64,000 nucleotides of DNA from Paraphaeosphaeria minitans (lineage: Eukaryota; Ascomycota; Dothideomycetes; Pleosporales; Didymosphaeriaceae). The first letter of the stretch is position 1; each line of letters starts with the position of its first letter. Of this stretch, positions 34,653-44,913 are shown one piece after another. Below the pieces are notes generated by a model. It was given only the letters and a program-made list of their open reading frames with translations. It had not been told where the DNA came from and did no database searches. The stretch covers positions 248,001 through 312,000 of the forward strand of contig WJXW01000007.1 of assembly GCA_015832175.1 (NCBI GenBank), given 5' to 3'. The translations under genes were made by a program, and so were the position numbers.

Positions 34653-35958
34653 CTTGAGCGGATTGGAGGGAGAGTAATGAAGGTAGAACGTCGAGGGCAC
34701 TCTCGACGCAACGAGTCGAGGTGCGAAGCAATGGAGCGGGAATTAGGTGGCGGCCGCGAGGCATGCTTCGTGTGCACTAACCTCAATCAAACAGCCGCAC
34801 TAAGGAAACGAGGGAAGGCAGTCGCGCGGTATCACTTTCACAATATACAGGGCAGCTGTGTGGTCTGTGCATTTTGGTCAACTTTGACATGAAGTGCTAA
34901 TGTCTAAGATAATTCGACATCAGCTAGAGACTCGAACCTTGTCTAAACAACAGCAAAAAATCAAGCGCAATTATCTGTTAAAAGACAGTTTAGGACTCTA
35001 AGAATGTGTGTAAGGCGAGGTTAATTTGAGCCACTGTAGGAGCTTACAGTTTAGGCGCGATACCTACCACATCACGGATTCTTACGTTTAGGTAATGGAT
35101 AAAGCATAATCTGTAGTCGCTCGCATGTATATATTGCCGTAGCAAATCTTAACATAGAGAACAGATAACGTCCTGCTCTTTGGGACTCTTTAATTTTCCC
35201 GCTTCTATTCCATCCCTCCTACAGCTCTTAAGCTACTGCCAGGGTTTGTAGGCGGCAGGAACACGGTTTACTGTCTTTAGAGCTTTGCTAATCAAGTCTA
35301 GATCTAGAAGTTTTCCAGCATCACAGGTAAGGAGCGGGCGAATAATCTTGCTACTTGTAAGGGGCTTTTCCAACTGTAGCTTTTCTAGAAGAGGGACTCG
35401 CTTTTGTTATCCTTATCTAGTCTACACTCGATATTATTATAGACTCCCTTTAAGACATGTACAGCATTCTCAAACAGCTCTTGTTATCTATGGTCTCTGC
35501 CTATGTGTTATTGCACGGGTCGCGTAGACCGTTCAAGGTATCTTCGTCCTTACTTCGGTGCGCCACACCAGATGCGTAAGGATATATGGCGTCCTTTATG
35601 TCTCGAATCCCAACTGCTATGTACACTTCATGGTAAGTTTTTATATTATCCTCAGAATTATCTCACACGCGAAATGCTCAATCTGGGTTCACAATTGGGT
35701 CTTGCTCTTCAATGGGATATGAACTTTCGCGTGCCACATGAGGCTCGCTTTGCAAAGTAGACATAGCTGGCATAAATTACCACCTAACATCTCTACAATT
35801 TCAATATATGACAGTCCACAGTTTACTTCAAAAACAATTCCAATAACTAATGGGTATCTACCAACGCCCAGTCCCTCCCAGAAACACCATGTCCGATTCG
35901 AAGACGATATCCTCAACTCCGCCCCACTCCACCTAGCATTCCATCCATCACCACCCCC
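34653..35958. other. AT-rich gap, possible old repeat
   Basis: 34.9-35.9 kb is visibly richer in A/T than its surroundings, with many TTA/TAA and CTAGT/TCTAG words and no long frame on either strand. This is the pattern expected of an old, mutated repeat, but I can find no terminal repeats or transposase motif. Confidence 0.35.
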
Positions 35959-37029
35959 CTACTCCCCCTTCAACCACTCCACAAGCCCCTCCTCGAACTC
36001 CTCTGTCCCAGGGAAAACAAAGAACCGATCCGGCACCACTTCCCCCATCTTATTCCAAACCTTCTCATCCCACACCAAGAAGTCCGGCATCGGCAACCTC
36101 CCCTTCCCCACACCCATCCCCTCCTGCTTCCCCTTCTCAAAACCCAGCGTCACGCTACCATCCCCATTCGACGTACCAAACGCAAGCAACCTCCGCGCAT
36201 GCTCCAACCTCCCCATAAACGCCGATCGCGCCCTCCAAATCTCCACATCCCCCGCCTGAAACGGCGACGCGAAGTCCGGCTGGCTGCGCTGCGCGAGGAC
36301 GGCGACGACGAAACCGCGCAGCGGACATCCCGCAGGCGTGTTGGCAAAGACCCAGCGCGCGGTGGCGAAATCGCAGACGCGGTCGCTGGGCGTCATGAGT
36401 TCCATGCCGAGGCGGAGCAACGTGTTGGCTTTGAGGTAGATGCCCAGCTGGGCGCCTGCGACCCAGAGTTCGCACAGGTGCTGGAGCTCGTTGGCGCGGG
36501 AGAATTGCGGTGAGTTGCGCGCGTAGAGCCACTTCGTCAGGGCGCTGAAGACCTCAGGTGTGATGGCTGGGAGCGCGAGGGAGGCTTGGATGCCGGCGAT
36601 GAAGGTCCATGTGAAGCATGGCGAGGCGTCGACGAGGATGCTGGTGTGGACATCGAAGGGTGTCTGGGCTGAAACGACGAGGAAGCGGACGGGGAGGCCA
36701 GGGGCGCAAGGGTATAGTGTGTAGGGGAGGATTGGGCGCGTGGACGTGGCCATGGTGCGGTTGAGCACGAGGATGGTGTCCCAGCAGTCCGCCAGGCTGA
36801 GGTTGGGTGGACGAGACATACGGCCGGCGGAAACGTGATCGTCGAGAGCTTGGTAAAAGTCGAGAGGGTGTATCTGGGCGTGATGTGTAGCCAGAAAGAT
36901 CCAGAGGTCGGACCAGTTGATCAGGGTGATCGTGAGGACGTAGGGGGTGGTGTTCAAACTCTCGAGTGGAGGGGCAGTGGCCTTAAAGGGAGAGGCAATG
37001 GCCTCGAGCAGAGCTTTGAAAAACTGCAT
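35959..37029 (-). CDS. BTB/POZ-like domain protein, 356 aa
   Basis: One uninterrupted frame from ATG 37027-37029. The middle reads FLVVSAQTPFDVHTSILVDASPCFTWTF followed by LPAITPEVFSALTKWLYARN. This is the BTB core: VHxxILxxxSpxF, a helix, then a PEVFxxxxxWLY segment. It is followed by a helical region (HLCELWVAGAQLGI, ANTLLRLGMELM) that corresponds to the post-BTB helices often seen in fungal BTB proteins. No Kelch, zinc finger or membrane segment follows. The C-terminus is acidic (GTEEFEEGLVEWLKGE). BTB proteins dimerise and often recruit Cullin 3; no partner can be inferred. The strong GC skew of the 3' third produces long shadow frames on the other strand. Start choice is supported by absence of upstream in-frame coding. 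Confidence 0.7.
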   Translation of the reverse strand: MQFFKALLEAIASPFKATAPPLESLNTTPYVLTITLINWSDLWIFLATHHAQIHPLDFYQALDDHVSAGRMSRPPNLSLADCWDTILVLNRTMATSTRPILPYTLYPCAPGLPVRFLVVSAQTPFDVHTSILVDASPCFTWTFIAGIQASLALPAITPEVFSALTKWLYARNSPQFSRANELQHLCELWVAGAQLGIYLKANTLLRLGMELMTPSDRVCDFATARWVFANTPAGCPLRGFVVAVLAQRSQPDFASPFQAGDVEIWRARSAFMGRLEHARRLLAFGTSNGDGSVTLGFEKGKQEGMGVGKGRLPMPDFLVWDEKVWNKMGEVVPDRFFVFPGTEEFEEGLVEWLKGE

Positions 37030-38126
37030 ATTGACGTGTCGAATCGGTGTATGCGGTGGGCGGTGAAAGTTTGGATCTACAAAGAAGCTCGATCGCGCGC
37101 ACGAGACTGCTGGTCGGGTGTACGCTGTGAAAGTTTGCGTTTGGGACAGACTCGACTACATGCACGCACGAGATTTTTGTCTAGCGGACTGACCACGTAA
37201 CGATCGACTAAGCAGGTGGGCATTCACCTCGCCATGCCGCGACCTTGGGGACAGGAATACCTCTTCACCGAGGCCGCTGGATGCCCTCAGTGTGTACTTG
37301 TTGGTAGGGACGTCGTCCCCAGCATGCCCGCTTGACCAGCGAGCCATTTTGATGATTCGACTTTTTTTCGAGTTACACCTGGGGTTTATTTGTTGGAGGT
37401 GTTTGCAGTTGCTCCTGTGTATGCTGGTAGCTCTGTCGACCTGCCTAAGCAGAATGCAAGTCATATCTTGTTAGCTCGGGGAATACATACAAACAACGGC
37501 ACATGAGAAGCAACAATTACAATATGAGTGAACTTGAGAATGCAATCACAATATGAGGGGAACTTAAGAATGGGGAGGGATGTGTATTCTAGGTCTACCA
37601 GAGCAACCTCACTCGGAGCACCTACTCCTTTATAATTTGAGCTCGGCTCAGGGTATAAGAAAGAGAGGAAGCGATGCCACACACGCGCAGATCGTAAGCA
37701 GCATGATGCTGTAAAGTCAATGAGGACAACCAATCTGTATGCAGAACGCTTTTGATATGACAACAAGGAAAAGGACCAACCGTGAGACCAACCGTTCATG
37801 AAAACGCGGCACACGCCATGACAAGCATGACGGCTCAGCGTAGGTATTATCCAGCACCACCAGGCGCGAAGGGGTATACTCCATAACAAACCAGAAAATC
37901 ACGTGTTCATTCGAGCACGTGAAATCCCAAAAATAGAGCCAGAGTAGGAAACGAAACGTCAATGCTTGCCAAAAAGTCACAATCTTGGGGCAGCAGTCGA
38001 GATGCAGAAAGGGAAGTGGTCGGGATCACCAGAAATGGCGTGAAGCCTAAAGTACTATGGTGCATGAGGGTTGTCGTGCACCGAGACGCGCACTGAGCAA
38101 CAAACGTGCCAGGTAAGGGAGCATCG
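37030..38126. other. Intergenic, no gene supported
   Basis: Region between two minus-strand genes. Minus frames 37156-37464 and 37461-37889 lack domains and good composition. The stem-like segment near 37320 does not fold as a tRNA by inspection. Confidence 0.45.
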
Positions 38127-39110
38127 CTAAGGGCTCATCTGGGGAGAGCCCATACCCATGTACGGGTGCTGTTTTCTTTGGTGGCGGAGCAGGTTGTCGC
38201 GTCGTGAGAAGCCGACGTTGGTGCAACCGGGCACTGGGCAGCGGAAGAGTTGGTCTTGAGACGCAGTAGATTCGTCATGAATACGTTCGTGGCGATTACG
38301 ATCTTTAGGATACAGGAAGCCTTCATTGCAATATGAGCACTTGTGAGGCCGCTCAGAACGAATCAGGTGGGTCTTTTGATGACGTCTGTCAGAAGGTTAG
38401 CATGCGACGACGACGTACTTAGCACCCACGGCTGCGCTAGAAGCACTGCTCGTGAGCAACAGGCAAAAGCGATGCACAGCGAGTCTACAAACACGGTATT
38501 GGCACGTCTACCCCACCACGCCCATCCGCAAAGAAAGAGAGTGGGAGGTCTCACTTTAGATCGCAGGAGCGATCGAATGTCCTCCCACAGCCTTCATAAA
38601 CGCATGGGAAGCCACGCGGTCGCGGTGGCTGTCGCTTGTGGCTCGGTCGCCGCGAGGTAGGCTCTGCCGTACGATCTCCAGGCGTGTACGTATCCTTGAT
38701 GTGCTTCAGGACGGTATTGGGATTTACAGTGGTAGCGTTGTCCTCTAGTCGACGAACGGTTTCGTGCACGAGCGGTTGCGCGGGCCCCACGGCGTAGGGG
38801 TAGGAGAAGGACATGTCTACGGGCATGGGTTTTGCTATGGGTGCGCTGACGGCGTAGGGATCACTGTTCGGCCACTGCGAGGGCTCGTAGTGCGGATCGA
38901 AGGCGAACGGTGGTGCCTGTTGGACCTGGTAGGAGGCCTACGGCAGTCAGCGACAAGAGGAAGACGCAGCGAGCGAAGGGTGCTTACGATGGTATGCAGG
39001 CAGGCACCCATGGGCATGGCGCAGAGGTCGCAGAGGTTAGATAGGATGCCATCTGGGTCTGGGTACAAGGACCCAAATGGCGCAGACATGGTAGGCATCG
39101 TCGGGTCCAT
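38127..39110 (-). CDS. C2H2 zinc-finger transcription factor, three fingers
   Basis: Three exons, 39110-38988, 38937-38555 and 38385-38127 (introns 50 and 169 nt), give 254 aa. The N-terminal two-thirds are low-complexity (Pro, Gln, Tyr-rich: SYQVQQAPPFAFDPHYEPSQ) and likely an activation region. Finger 1, CVYEGCGRTFDRSCDLKRHQ + KTH, is split exactly by the second intron at CDLK/RHQ and is restored by splicing; finger 2 is CSYCNEGFLYPKDRNRHERIH; finger 3 is CPVPGCTNVGFSRRDNLLRH + QRKQH. Linkers differ from TGEKP, usual for fungal factors. ATG 39110 is chosen; an upstream in-frame ATG at 39182 would add a hydrophobic leader resembling a signal peptide, which is implausible for a nuclear protein. 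Target genes unknown. Confidence 0.82.
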
Positions 39111-40484
39111 GACGGGGCTCGACACTGCTGCAGTGTCAAAGAGGAGAGCAAGTAACACGGCAACCACGAGGAGCGTGTACATGCTATGAGTGGGAGCCTA
39201 AACAGTGAGGAGACGAGAATGAGGGTGGCAGAGCACAGAGAGAGCGGCGGCGACGGCGACAGTGATATGCGCGAGTCAAGGGCGGGGAAGAATGGTGGGT
39301 GTGTGGAAGGCCGGCGATGTTGTCTAAGAAAGTTCGGAGGGAGGGCGCAGTGTTGTGCGCAAGGTCTTGGGGGGAGGGCGGCCGACTGAGCGTCGTATGA
39401 ACGGCCTCCCTCCAGACGATTGGCGGGGTGCTGTGGCTGTGACCGACTTGAGGCTTTCGCATCCTGCACGGTGCAGTGCGGCTCTGCTGTCTGCAATTTG
39501 GTCAGTCTGGTCGTTAGCGGTGATGGAAGTGCATCTCGGATGTCGTGTGCAAATGCACTGTGAGGTTGGAGGGGCAGGTGGTGGTGCCGTCGGGCCAGTG
39601 CATTATCAATATCCAAGGGGGCGCCAATCCTCGATCCGCCAGCCAATCCGTCGCCGCGAGCGCTGGCAGGGTGGGGAAATTGCACTCGTCTCTGGCATGC
39701 CCGTGATCGCTCCCTCTACGATGCTCTGGCAACATGCTTGAATCCTTTGGCTTGTTGTTTTGGTGCAGCGTGCAGTCGTGCAGTGCCGCACAGTGCAGTT
39801 GTGCGGCGCCTCCTCGGTGAACCATGTGTGAGGGGTCCGTCAGGTGCCAGTCACGTGGGACCGCGTCGTTCATGAACGCGTTCTATATTTAGCACGGCGA
39901 TGCAGCATATTGTCCGCGTTCTACGTTCAGCGCGGCGATGCAGCACATTTTATGCGCCCTGATTCAGCGTTGTGTAGGATATTTACCGCTACCTACGATT
40001 TCGGGTCACTGTGCCATGCGTCCACAGAGATTCCCAACCTCACAGTTGTCGAGATGACGTCTGGTCTCGTGACTCGTTTGGATAGGTACCGTTCCGGCTT
40101 CCGTGAAGGTTGCGGCGTGCATTTTCAGGCAGGCACCACCGTGGTGGAATGAGACAGAAAGGCAAGTACGTTGGAAGTGAGGATCAAGGACGATGGCTCC
40201 TTCCTTCGTTGCTTGCCCGCCATGCCCGCTATATACCTACACCTCCGTCGGCGCGGCCTCCTTTCAAGATCCACATCAAGGCAACAGTTCCAGCTGCGCC
40301 GCCCACAAACGTATTCCTATTCCAGGTACGTCAAAGCCAACCGAGAATCCATCAAGACTCATTCCTCTTCCTATCAGCTAGACTAACACGCCCGTGTGGC
40401 AGGCCTCTCGCGCGTCAGCCTCGCTCGCTTTCCATCAGCCAATCAACAAGCCGCCCACCATCGTTCCAAGACGGCCCGTCAATC
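39111..40484. other. Intergenic, no gene supported
   Basis: Serves as the divergent 5' region of the C2H2 gene (minus) and the low-complexity orphan (plus). Near 39890-39950 there is an imperfect repeat (GCGTTCTATATTTAGC/GCGTTCTACGTTCAGC, each followed by CGGCGATGCAGCA), about 35 bp apart. The minus frame 38984-39685 is a shadow of promoter sequence. Confidence 0.45.
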
Positions 40485-41853
40485 ATGGGAGGCCGCAAAC
40501 CCGAACCTGCGGTGCCCGCGCCAGCTGTCGCTGTGGAAGGAGAACCTACGACTTGCAGCTCAACTGGCAAGAGAAAGAGGGCAGATACGGTGCACTGTGC
40601 CGAAACAAACATGGATGCTCCCAATCCAAGCGTCATTGCCAAAGGCAGCGAGCCACAACCCAGAGGATCAGCAACACCACCGCCTAAGAATGGCTTGAAG
40701 GCGGAGTCAGACGTGCCGGACGTCTTCATGGGCGCTGACGATGCGCAGTCCGGCGGATCGGTGACACCGGGTACAAGTGCAAAGGATGAAGCGCAAAAGG
40801 CAGAGGTGCCGGAGATGGCCCCGAGCACGAAAGATGCAACGTCAGACGGATCAGTGACACCGCGTGCAACTGCAAAAGACAAAGCAAAGCTGAAGAAAAC
40901 GAGCTCTACCTACGTACCGGCCAAAATGTCTTCTATACCGGCCAACCCATCTTCTGCACCGGCCAAACAATCTTCTTCACCGACCAAACCGTCTTATGCA
41001 CCGGCCAAATCTTCTTCTGCACCAACCGCCAGAATGTCTCTCTGGGCAGGGCCCGTCTACATCCACTTCGGTGACCATGAAGCAATCCCGGACTATGCAC
41101 CACCTGGTATGTACTACAACTATATCTAGTTGTGCGAGCTGACAGCATCCAGCAATGCAGTTCCTGAAATCCTACCTCCCGATCGCCGAAGGGCCTCAGT
41201 CCGACGTCGCCGCTGCACATCACCACCCTGCCGCCATGCGGAAAGTCAACGACGACCCCCCGCAACGCGTGAACAGTTTCAACTCCAAGTTACAGATGCA
41301 AGAGCAACTCCCGATCCAATACGAAAGCAACCTCTTCCGCGCGTGGGCCATCCCCAACACGGGCGAGCCGACAAGGGGCGTTCCCAGACAGACTGTGCTC
41401 ATGGACTAGGGGACATCGGCCTTCTTCTTGGACAGAGGTCACGAAGGGAATTTCGCCAAAGTAGGCGTGCTCAAGTTCTCAGTTCTGACGCTGGAGAGGG
41501 CACCTGAGGGGAAAGGCAGGTTCGGGCTGTGGGTTGTGATGAGTCAGAATTGGATGGATCAGAAAGTCTTGAACAAGATCCATCAGGCGGTGCTCATGAG
41601 AATATTGGAACACATGAAGGAATTGCAAGAAGAATTGAAGAAGCAAGATGCGGGAATCGCTTCTAATCTACAGGCAGCTAGTTCTCCTGCGGGGACGTCG
41701 TCGGCAGGAGCCACAGACGAGACTGTGAATGCTCTGATCACAATGGCACGGAGTGCGGGACTGTCCGACGAGAACATACTTGGTCTGTTGAAAGAGACGG
41801 CGGAAGAAGTTGGAGAAAAGTGTGGGGGCGACGAAGGAGGTCTGATGGTCTAG
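40485..41853 (+). pseudogene. Orphan low-complexity protein split by one in-frame TAG
   Basis: Exon 1 (40485-41106) and exon 2 (from 41153; 46-nt intron, GTATGT...CAG) read 292 aa to TAG at 41407-41409. The very same frame then stays open to 41853 with clearly coding text (GHEGNFAKVGVLKFSVLTLE, FGLWVVMSQNWMDQKVL, a coiled-coil-like LMRILEHMKELQEELKKQ). The natural reading is one about 440-aa protein interrupted by a nonsense codon, Trp TGG to TAG being the simplest change; a third intron ending at that TAG is possible but would remove well-formed sequence. The N-terminal half is disordered: two copies of a GSVTPxxxAKDxA block, then six 7-residue repeats of the type PAKxSSx (about residues 143-184). 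I recognise no family. It may be functional as the truncated form. Confidence 0.55.
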
Positions 41854-42333
41854 GTAAATGGTCTGCTGTGGGGAGTTTTGCATCGGACATGTGCGCCGAG
41901 ATAACGCAGGCCTCTACCTTCAATAGGTATAGCAGAAGCTGATTCAAAGACGGTCGATGCCCAAACTTCTTCCTAGTGACTGTCGTCGTTTGATTATGAC
42001 TCATAGGAAGTTCAGCTTAGAATAAAGGAAAGGACTGGACAGGACGGAAATGGTTATTGTACAAGTAGGTAGGGATGAGCACCGCCAAGACATTAGGTAG
42101 GTAGGTAGGTACCGTAGGTAGCATGTGCACACCTGCGCATGACGCGTTCACAAGCGGATTCCAACGTCCATTTCTCGGAATCCTGCACGATGCTTCTCAA
42201 CACGCTGTGATGCGTACTTAACGTCCTCCCCGCAACCCAAGTCCGCGATACTTACCGTAGGAAGCAGCCGAATGCTCCAATCACCACTACCTCCGAGTCG
42301 CCGCAAGGCTCCACGCCCACTGCCTCCTCCAAC
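41854..42333. other. Intergenic with TAGG microsatellite
   Basis: GTAGGTAGG runs occur around 42060-42120, including four near-perfect TAGG units just before a GGTACC. The rest is the promoter of the RBR gene. Confidence 0.6.
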
Positions 42334-44331
42334 ATGACGTCTGTCTTCTCGTCGCTGGTGCGCGCCCCCAAGCTGCTCGGCAGAGCCTCGCAAACAGGCT
42401 CAGACATTGCCACCAACTTGTCCACACTCGAGCCAAATGCAGAGGCGAGCGACGGCGACCTGGGCGACCTGAATGTCGCGCTGCAGACCCTCACCGACAT
42501 GTTCCCGGACCTGCAGCCCGAGGTCTTCCGCGAGATGCTTTCCTCTCTTGGCCCTGAAAGCAGATTGCAGGTCGTCACGGAACAGCTGCTGCGCAACGGC
42601 GCCAAGTGGGCGCGGGGGCGATATCGGATGCCCGCCGAGCAGGAGGAGCAGCGCGCCGTGGCGCACAAGTACAAGTACCGCAATGTGGACCCGGAAAAGG
42701 ACACGCGCGGCATGCCGCTGGCAAGAGAAGACAAATTCCGGAGCAAGCAATACAAGGAGGCGGCAAAGGAGGCCCTGTATGCCGAGTTCAAGGGGCTGAG
42801 CCATGCCACGGTCAAGGCCGTCCTCGCCGAGTACAACTGGACCTACACACAGGCACGCCCTACGCTCTTGATGCTGTCGAGCCAGAGCTGGCGTCTCAGC
42901 ATCGCCAATTTCTTCATGCGGAGGAAGGCTCCGAGTGCCCATCATCATCCTCTGGTCATGTGGCTCGCGCCGGATTCCACAACGGGACGTGCGAGGAAGC
43001 CGCTGCTGGTCAAGACGAAGAGTTTGGAGCTGGACCAAGAGCTGTACGACACGCTGATCGTGCCGGAATACGAGAAGCAGCGCAAAGAGCAGATGCAGCA
43101 GGACCTCGACCTGGCGCTGAAGTGGAACCAAGATGAGGCCGAAGCAGAAGGCGAGATGTACGACTGCGAGTGCTGCTTCATCCCGAACACCCTGCAGCAA
43201 ATATCTACGTGCGACGTCAACGGCCATTACATCTGCTTCCGGTGCATACGCCACTCCATCAGCGCCGCGCTGTACGACCAGGGCTGGGCGCGCAACATCA
43301 ACACGGAGCTCTGCACGCTCAAATGCATAGCCCCCGTGACCGACAGTATCGACGACTGCACCGGATGCGTCCCTCTCGCCTTCGTCAGGCGCGCTCTCCT
43401 CGAAGAACCCGACGGCGAAGATGCCCTCCGCAAGCTCAACGAGCGCTTCACAAACGAAGCAATGCTCAAGTCCCGCCTCCCTCTCGTCCGCTGCCCTTTC
43501 TGTCCCTACGCCGAGATAGACGACCTCTCCCTATCCTTTGCAAAACTCCTCTTCACCCTCCGCTTCAAACCCACCCCCTTGCTCTTCGCCTCCGTCCCCC
43601 TCCTCCAAGCCCTCTGCTTCCATGTCTTCCGCGTCTTCGCCTTCTCCCTCACGCTCATCCTCGCCTTCCTCATCGCCATCAACAGCGCTCTGTCCACACC
43701 CTTCCCCCTCTTCTCCACCGTCCAAACCGCCCTCCGAAAAGTCCACCTCAAACGCCGCGGCCTCCGCTTCACCTGCCTGTCACCCACCTGCGCCCGCCCC
43801 TCCTGCCTCGCCTGCGCCGCCCCCTGGCACGACCCACACAGCTGCTACTCGTCCCAACTCACCTCCCTCCGCCTCACCCTCGAGCGCGCCACCACCGACG
43901 CCGTCAAACGCACGTGTCCGCAGTGCAGCATGTCCTTTGTCAAGTCCGAAGGCTGCAACAAGTTGGTCTGTACCTGCGGGTATGCGATGTGCTACGTGTG
44001 CCGCGAGGGGCTGGCTGGTGTGGGTTATCAGCATTTCTGCCAGCATTTTCGCGCGATGCCTGGGGCGAAGTGCGCCGAGTGCGAGAAGTGCGATTTGTAT
44101 CGGGTCGAGGACGAGGGGGTTACGATTGCGCGGGCGAGAGAGCGGGCGGAGAGGGAGTGGTGGGATGCGCAGGGGGGAAGGGCGCAGGAGGGTTTGAAGG
44201 TGAGGGCGGGGAGGGTGAGGGCGGGGAGGGAGAGGGCTGGGGTGGACACCGATCATAAGTGGAGGTGGTGGGTGACGTGGGAGGGCGTCACGGGGTGGGT
44301 GGAAGATGTGGTGGAGAGTGTGGTTGTTTGA
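42334..44331 (+). CDS. RBR-type E3 ubiquitin ligase, RNF216/TRIAD3-like
   Basis: Intronless frame of 665 aa. Residues about 46-88 (LNVALQTLTDMFPDLQPEVF ... LLRNG) look like a CUE ubiquitin-binding domain with the MFP motif. RING1 begins at Cys278 (CECCFIPNTLQQISTC, then GHYICFRCIRHSI). The IBR part is split by a hydrophobic stretch (about 410-452, ALCFHVFRVFAFSLTLILAF) before RFTCLSPTCARPSCLAC ... HDPHSC. RING2 starts at Cys528: CPQCSMSFVKSEGCNKLVC, TCGYAMCYVCR, then HFCQHFRAMPGAKCAECEKC. This SEGCNK ... HFCQH ... GAxCxECxxC layout is that of RNF216/TRIAD3. Cys541 in SEGCNK is the likely thioester-forming catalytic residue. The basic/Trp-rich tail is unassigned. The hydrophobic insert could anchor the ligase to a membrane. 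GC-rich codon use gives long shadow frames. Confidence 0.88.
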   Translation: MTSVFSSLVRAPKLLGRASQTGSDIATNLSTLEPNAEASDGDLGDLNVALQTLTDMFPDLQPEVFREMLSSLGPESRLQVVTEQLLRNGAKWARGRYRMPAEQEEQRAVAHKYKYRNVDPEKDTRGMPLAREDKFRSKQYKEAAKEALYAEFKGLSHATVKAVLAEYNWTYTQARPTLLMLSSQSWRLSIANFFMRRKAPSAHHHPLVMWLAPDSTTGRARKPLLVKTKSLELDQELYDTLIVPEYEKQRKEQMQQDLDLALKWNQDEAEAEGEMYDCECCFIPNTLQQISTCDVNGHYICFRCIRHSISAALYDQGWARNINTELCTLKCIAPVTDSIDDCTGCVPLAFVRRALLEEPDGEDALRKLNERFTNEAMLKSRLPLVRCPFCPYAEIDDLSLSFAKLLFTLRFKPTPLLFASVPLLQALCFHVFRVFAFSLTLILAFLIAINSALSTPFPLFSTVQTALRKVHLKRRGLRFTCLSPTCARPSCLACAAPWHDPHSCYSSQLTSLRLTLERATTDAVKRTCPQCSMSFVKSEGCNKLVCTCGYAMCYVCREGLAGVGYQHFCQHFRAMPGAKCAECEKCDLYRVEDEGVTIARARERAEREWWDAQGGRAQEGLKVRAGRVRAGRERAGVDTDHKWRWWVTWEGVTGWVEDVVESVVV

Positions 44332-44913
44332 ATGGAAATTGGTTTGAAATGGCGTTGTGTATGGCTTGGGTTGGTTCTTGATATACCCCGTTCCTTTATC
44401 CGTAGAAATGTGTGCTCCTACCCTTCGGGTCGTTTGAATTGCAAAGCTTCATTCTGAGTTCGCTGGAATGGACCGGCGACAGTGGTAGACTCACTGGCCG
44501 TGGCTTGGCACTGCTCCTCTCGCACGACACCCAACTACGCCTGCGCCCACACCATGCATTCCTAGTTGTGAAGATACTTGACAAGGTACTTCCATGCGGC
44601 TACTCTGGAGTTGAGCGGTCCGCAAGTGGTAATCACGCGGTGTGAGGTGTGTAGTATTTTCTCGAATGATTGAACAGCATGGTCGACGTTGCGAATGTGT
44701 GCCTAGATACATAGGTACCGGTACCTACCTAGCCCAACACAGCACGTTCACATCTTTAGCCCGCGCAACAAACCACACGACTACCATGCAAAGAAGTATG
44801 ACAAGTAACATTTGGTATACAGCTCAGAGGACATTCTATATTTCTTTTCCGATCGCATCCAGCGCGTTGACACAACCCAACCCAACCCTCCACATCAACC
44901 CACCCACCCCCCC
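44332..44913. other. Convergent intergenic region
   Basis: 3' flanks of the RBR gene (plus) and the SDR gene (minus). Contains CCGGTACCTACCTAG at about 44719, one of several TACCTA-type words in the window. No gene seen. Confidence 0.5.

Noticed and set aside
37300..37360. tRNA-like stem near 37320
   Set aside because: No A/B box pair with correct spacing and no cloverleaf by inspection.
39108..39182. Upstream ATG giving the C2H2 factor a signal-peptide-like leader
   Set aside because: A secretion signal contradicts the nuclear finger domains; the leader is more likely 5' UTR.
38984..39685. Minus-strand frame of 233 codons upstream of the C2H2 gene
   Set aside because: Pro/Ser/Leu low-complexity frame overlapping the C2H2 exon 1 in another frame; no domain.
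43170..44258. Plus-strand frame of 362 codons inside the RBR gene
   Set aside because: Arg/Pro/Leu-rich shadow of the RBR coding frame caused by GC-rich third positions.
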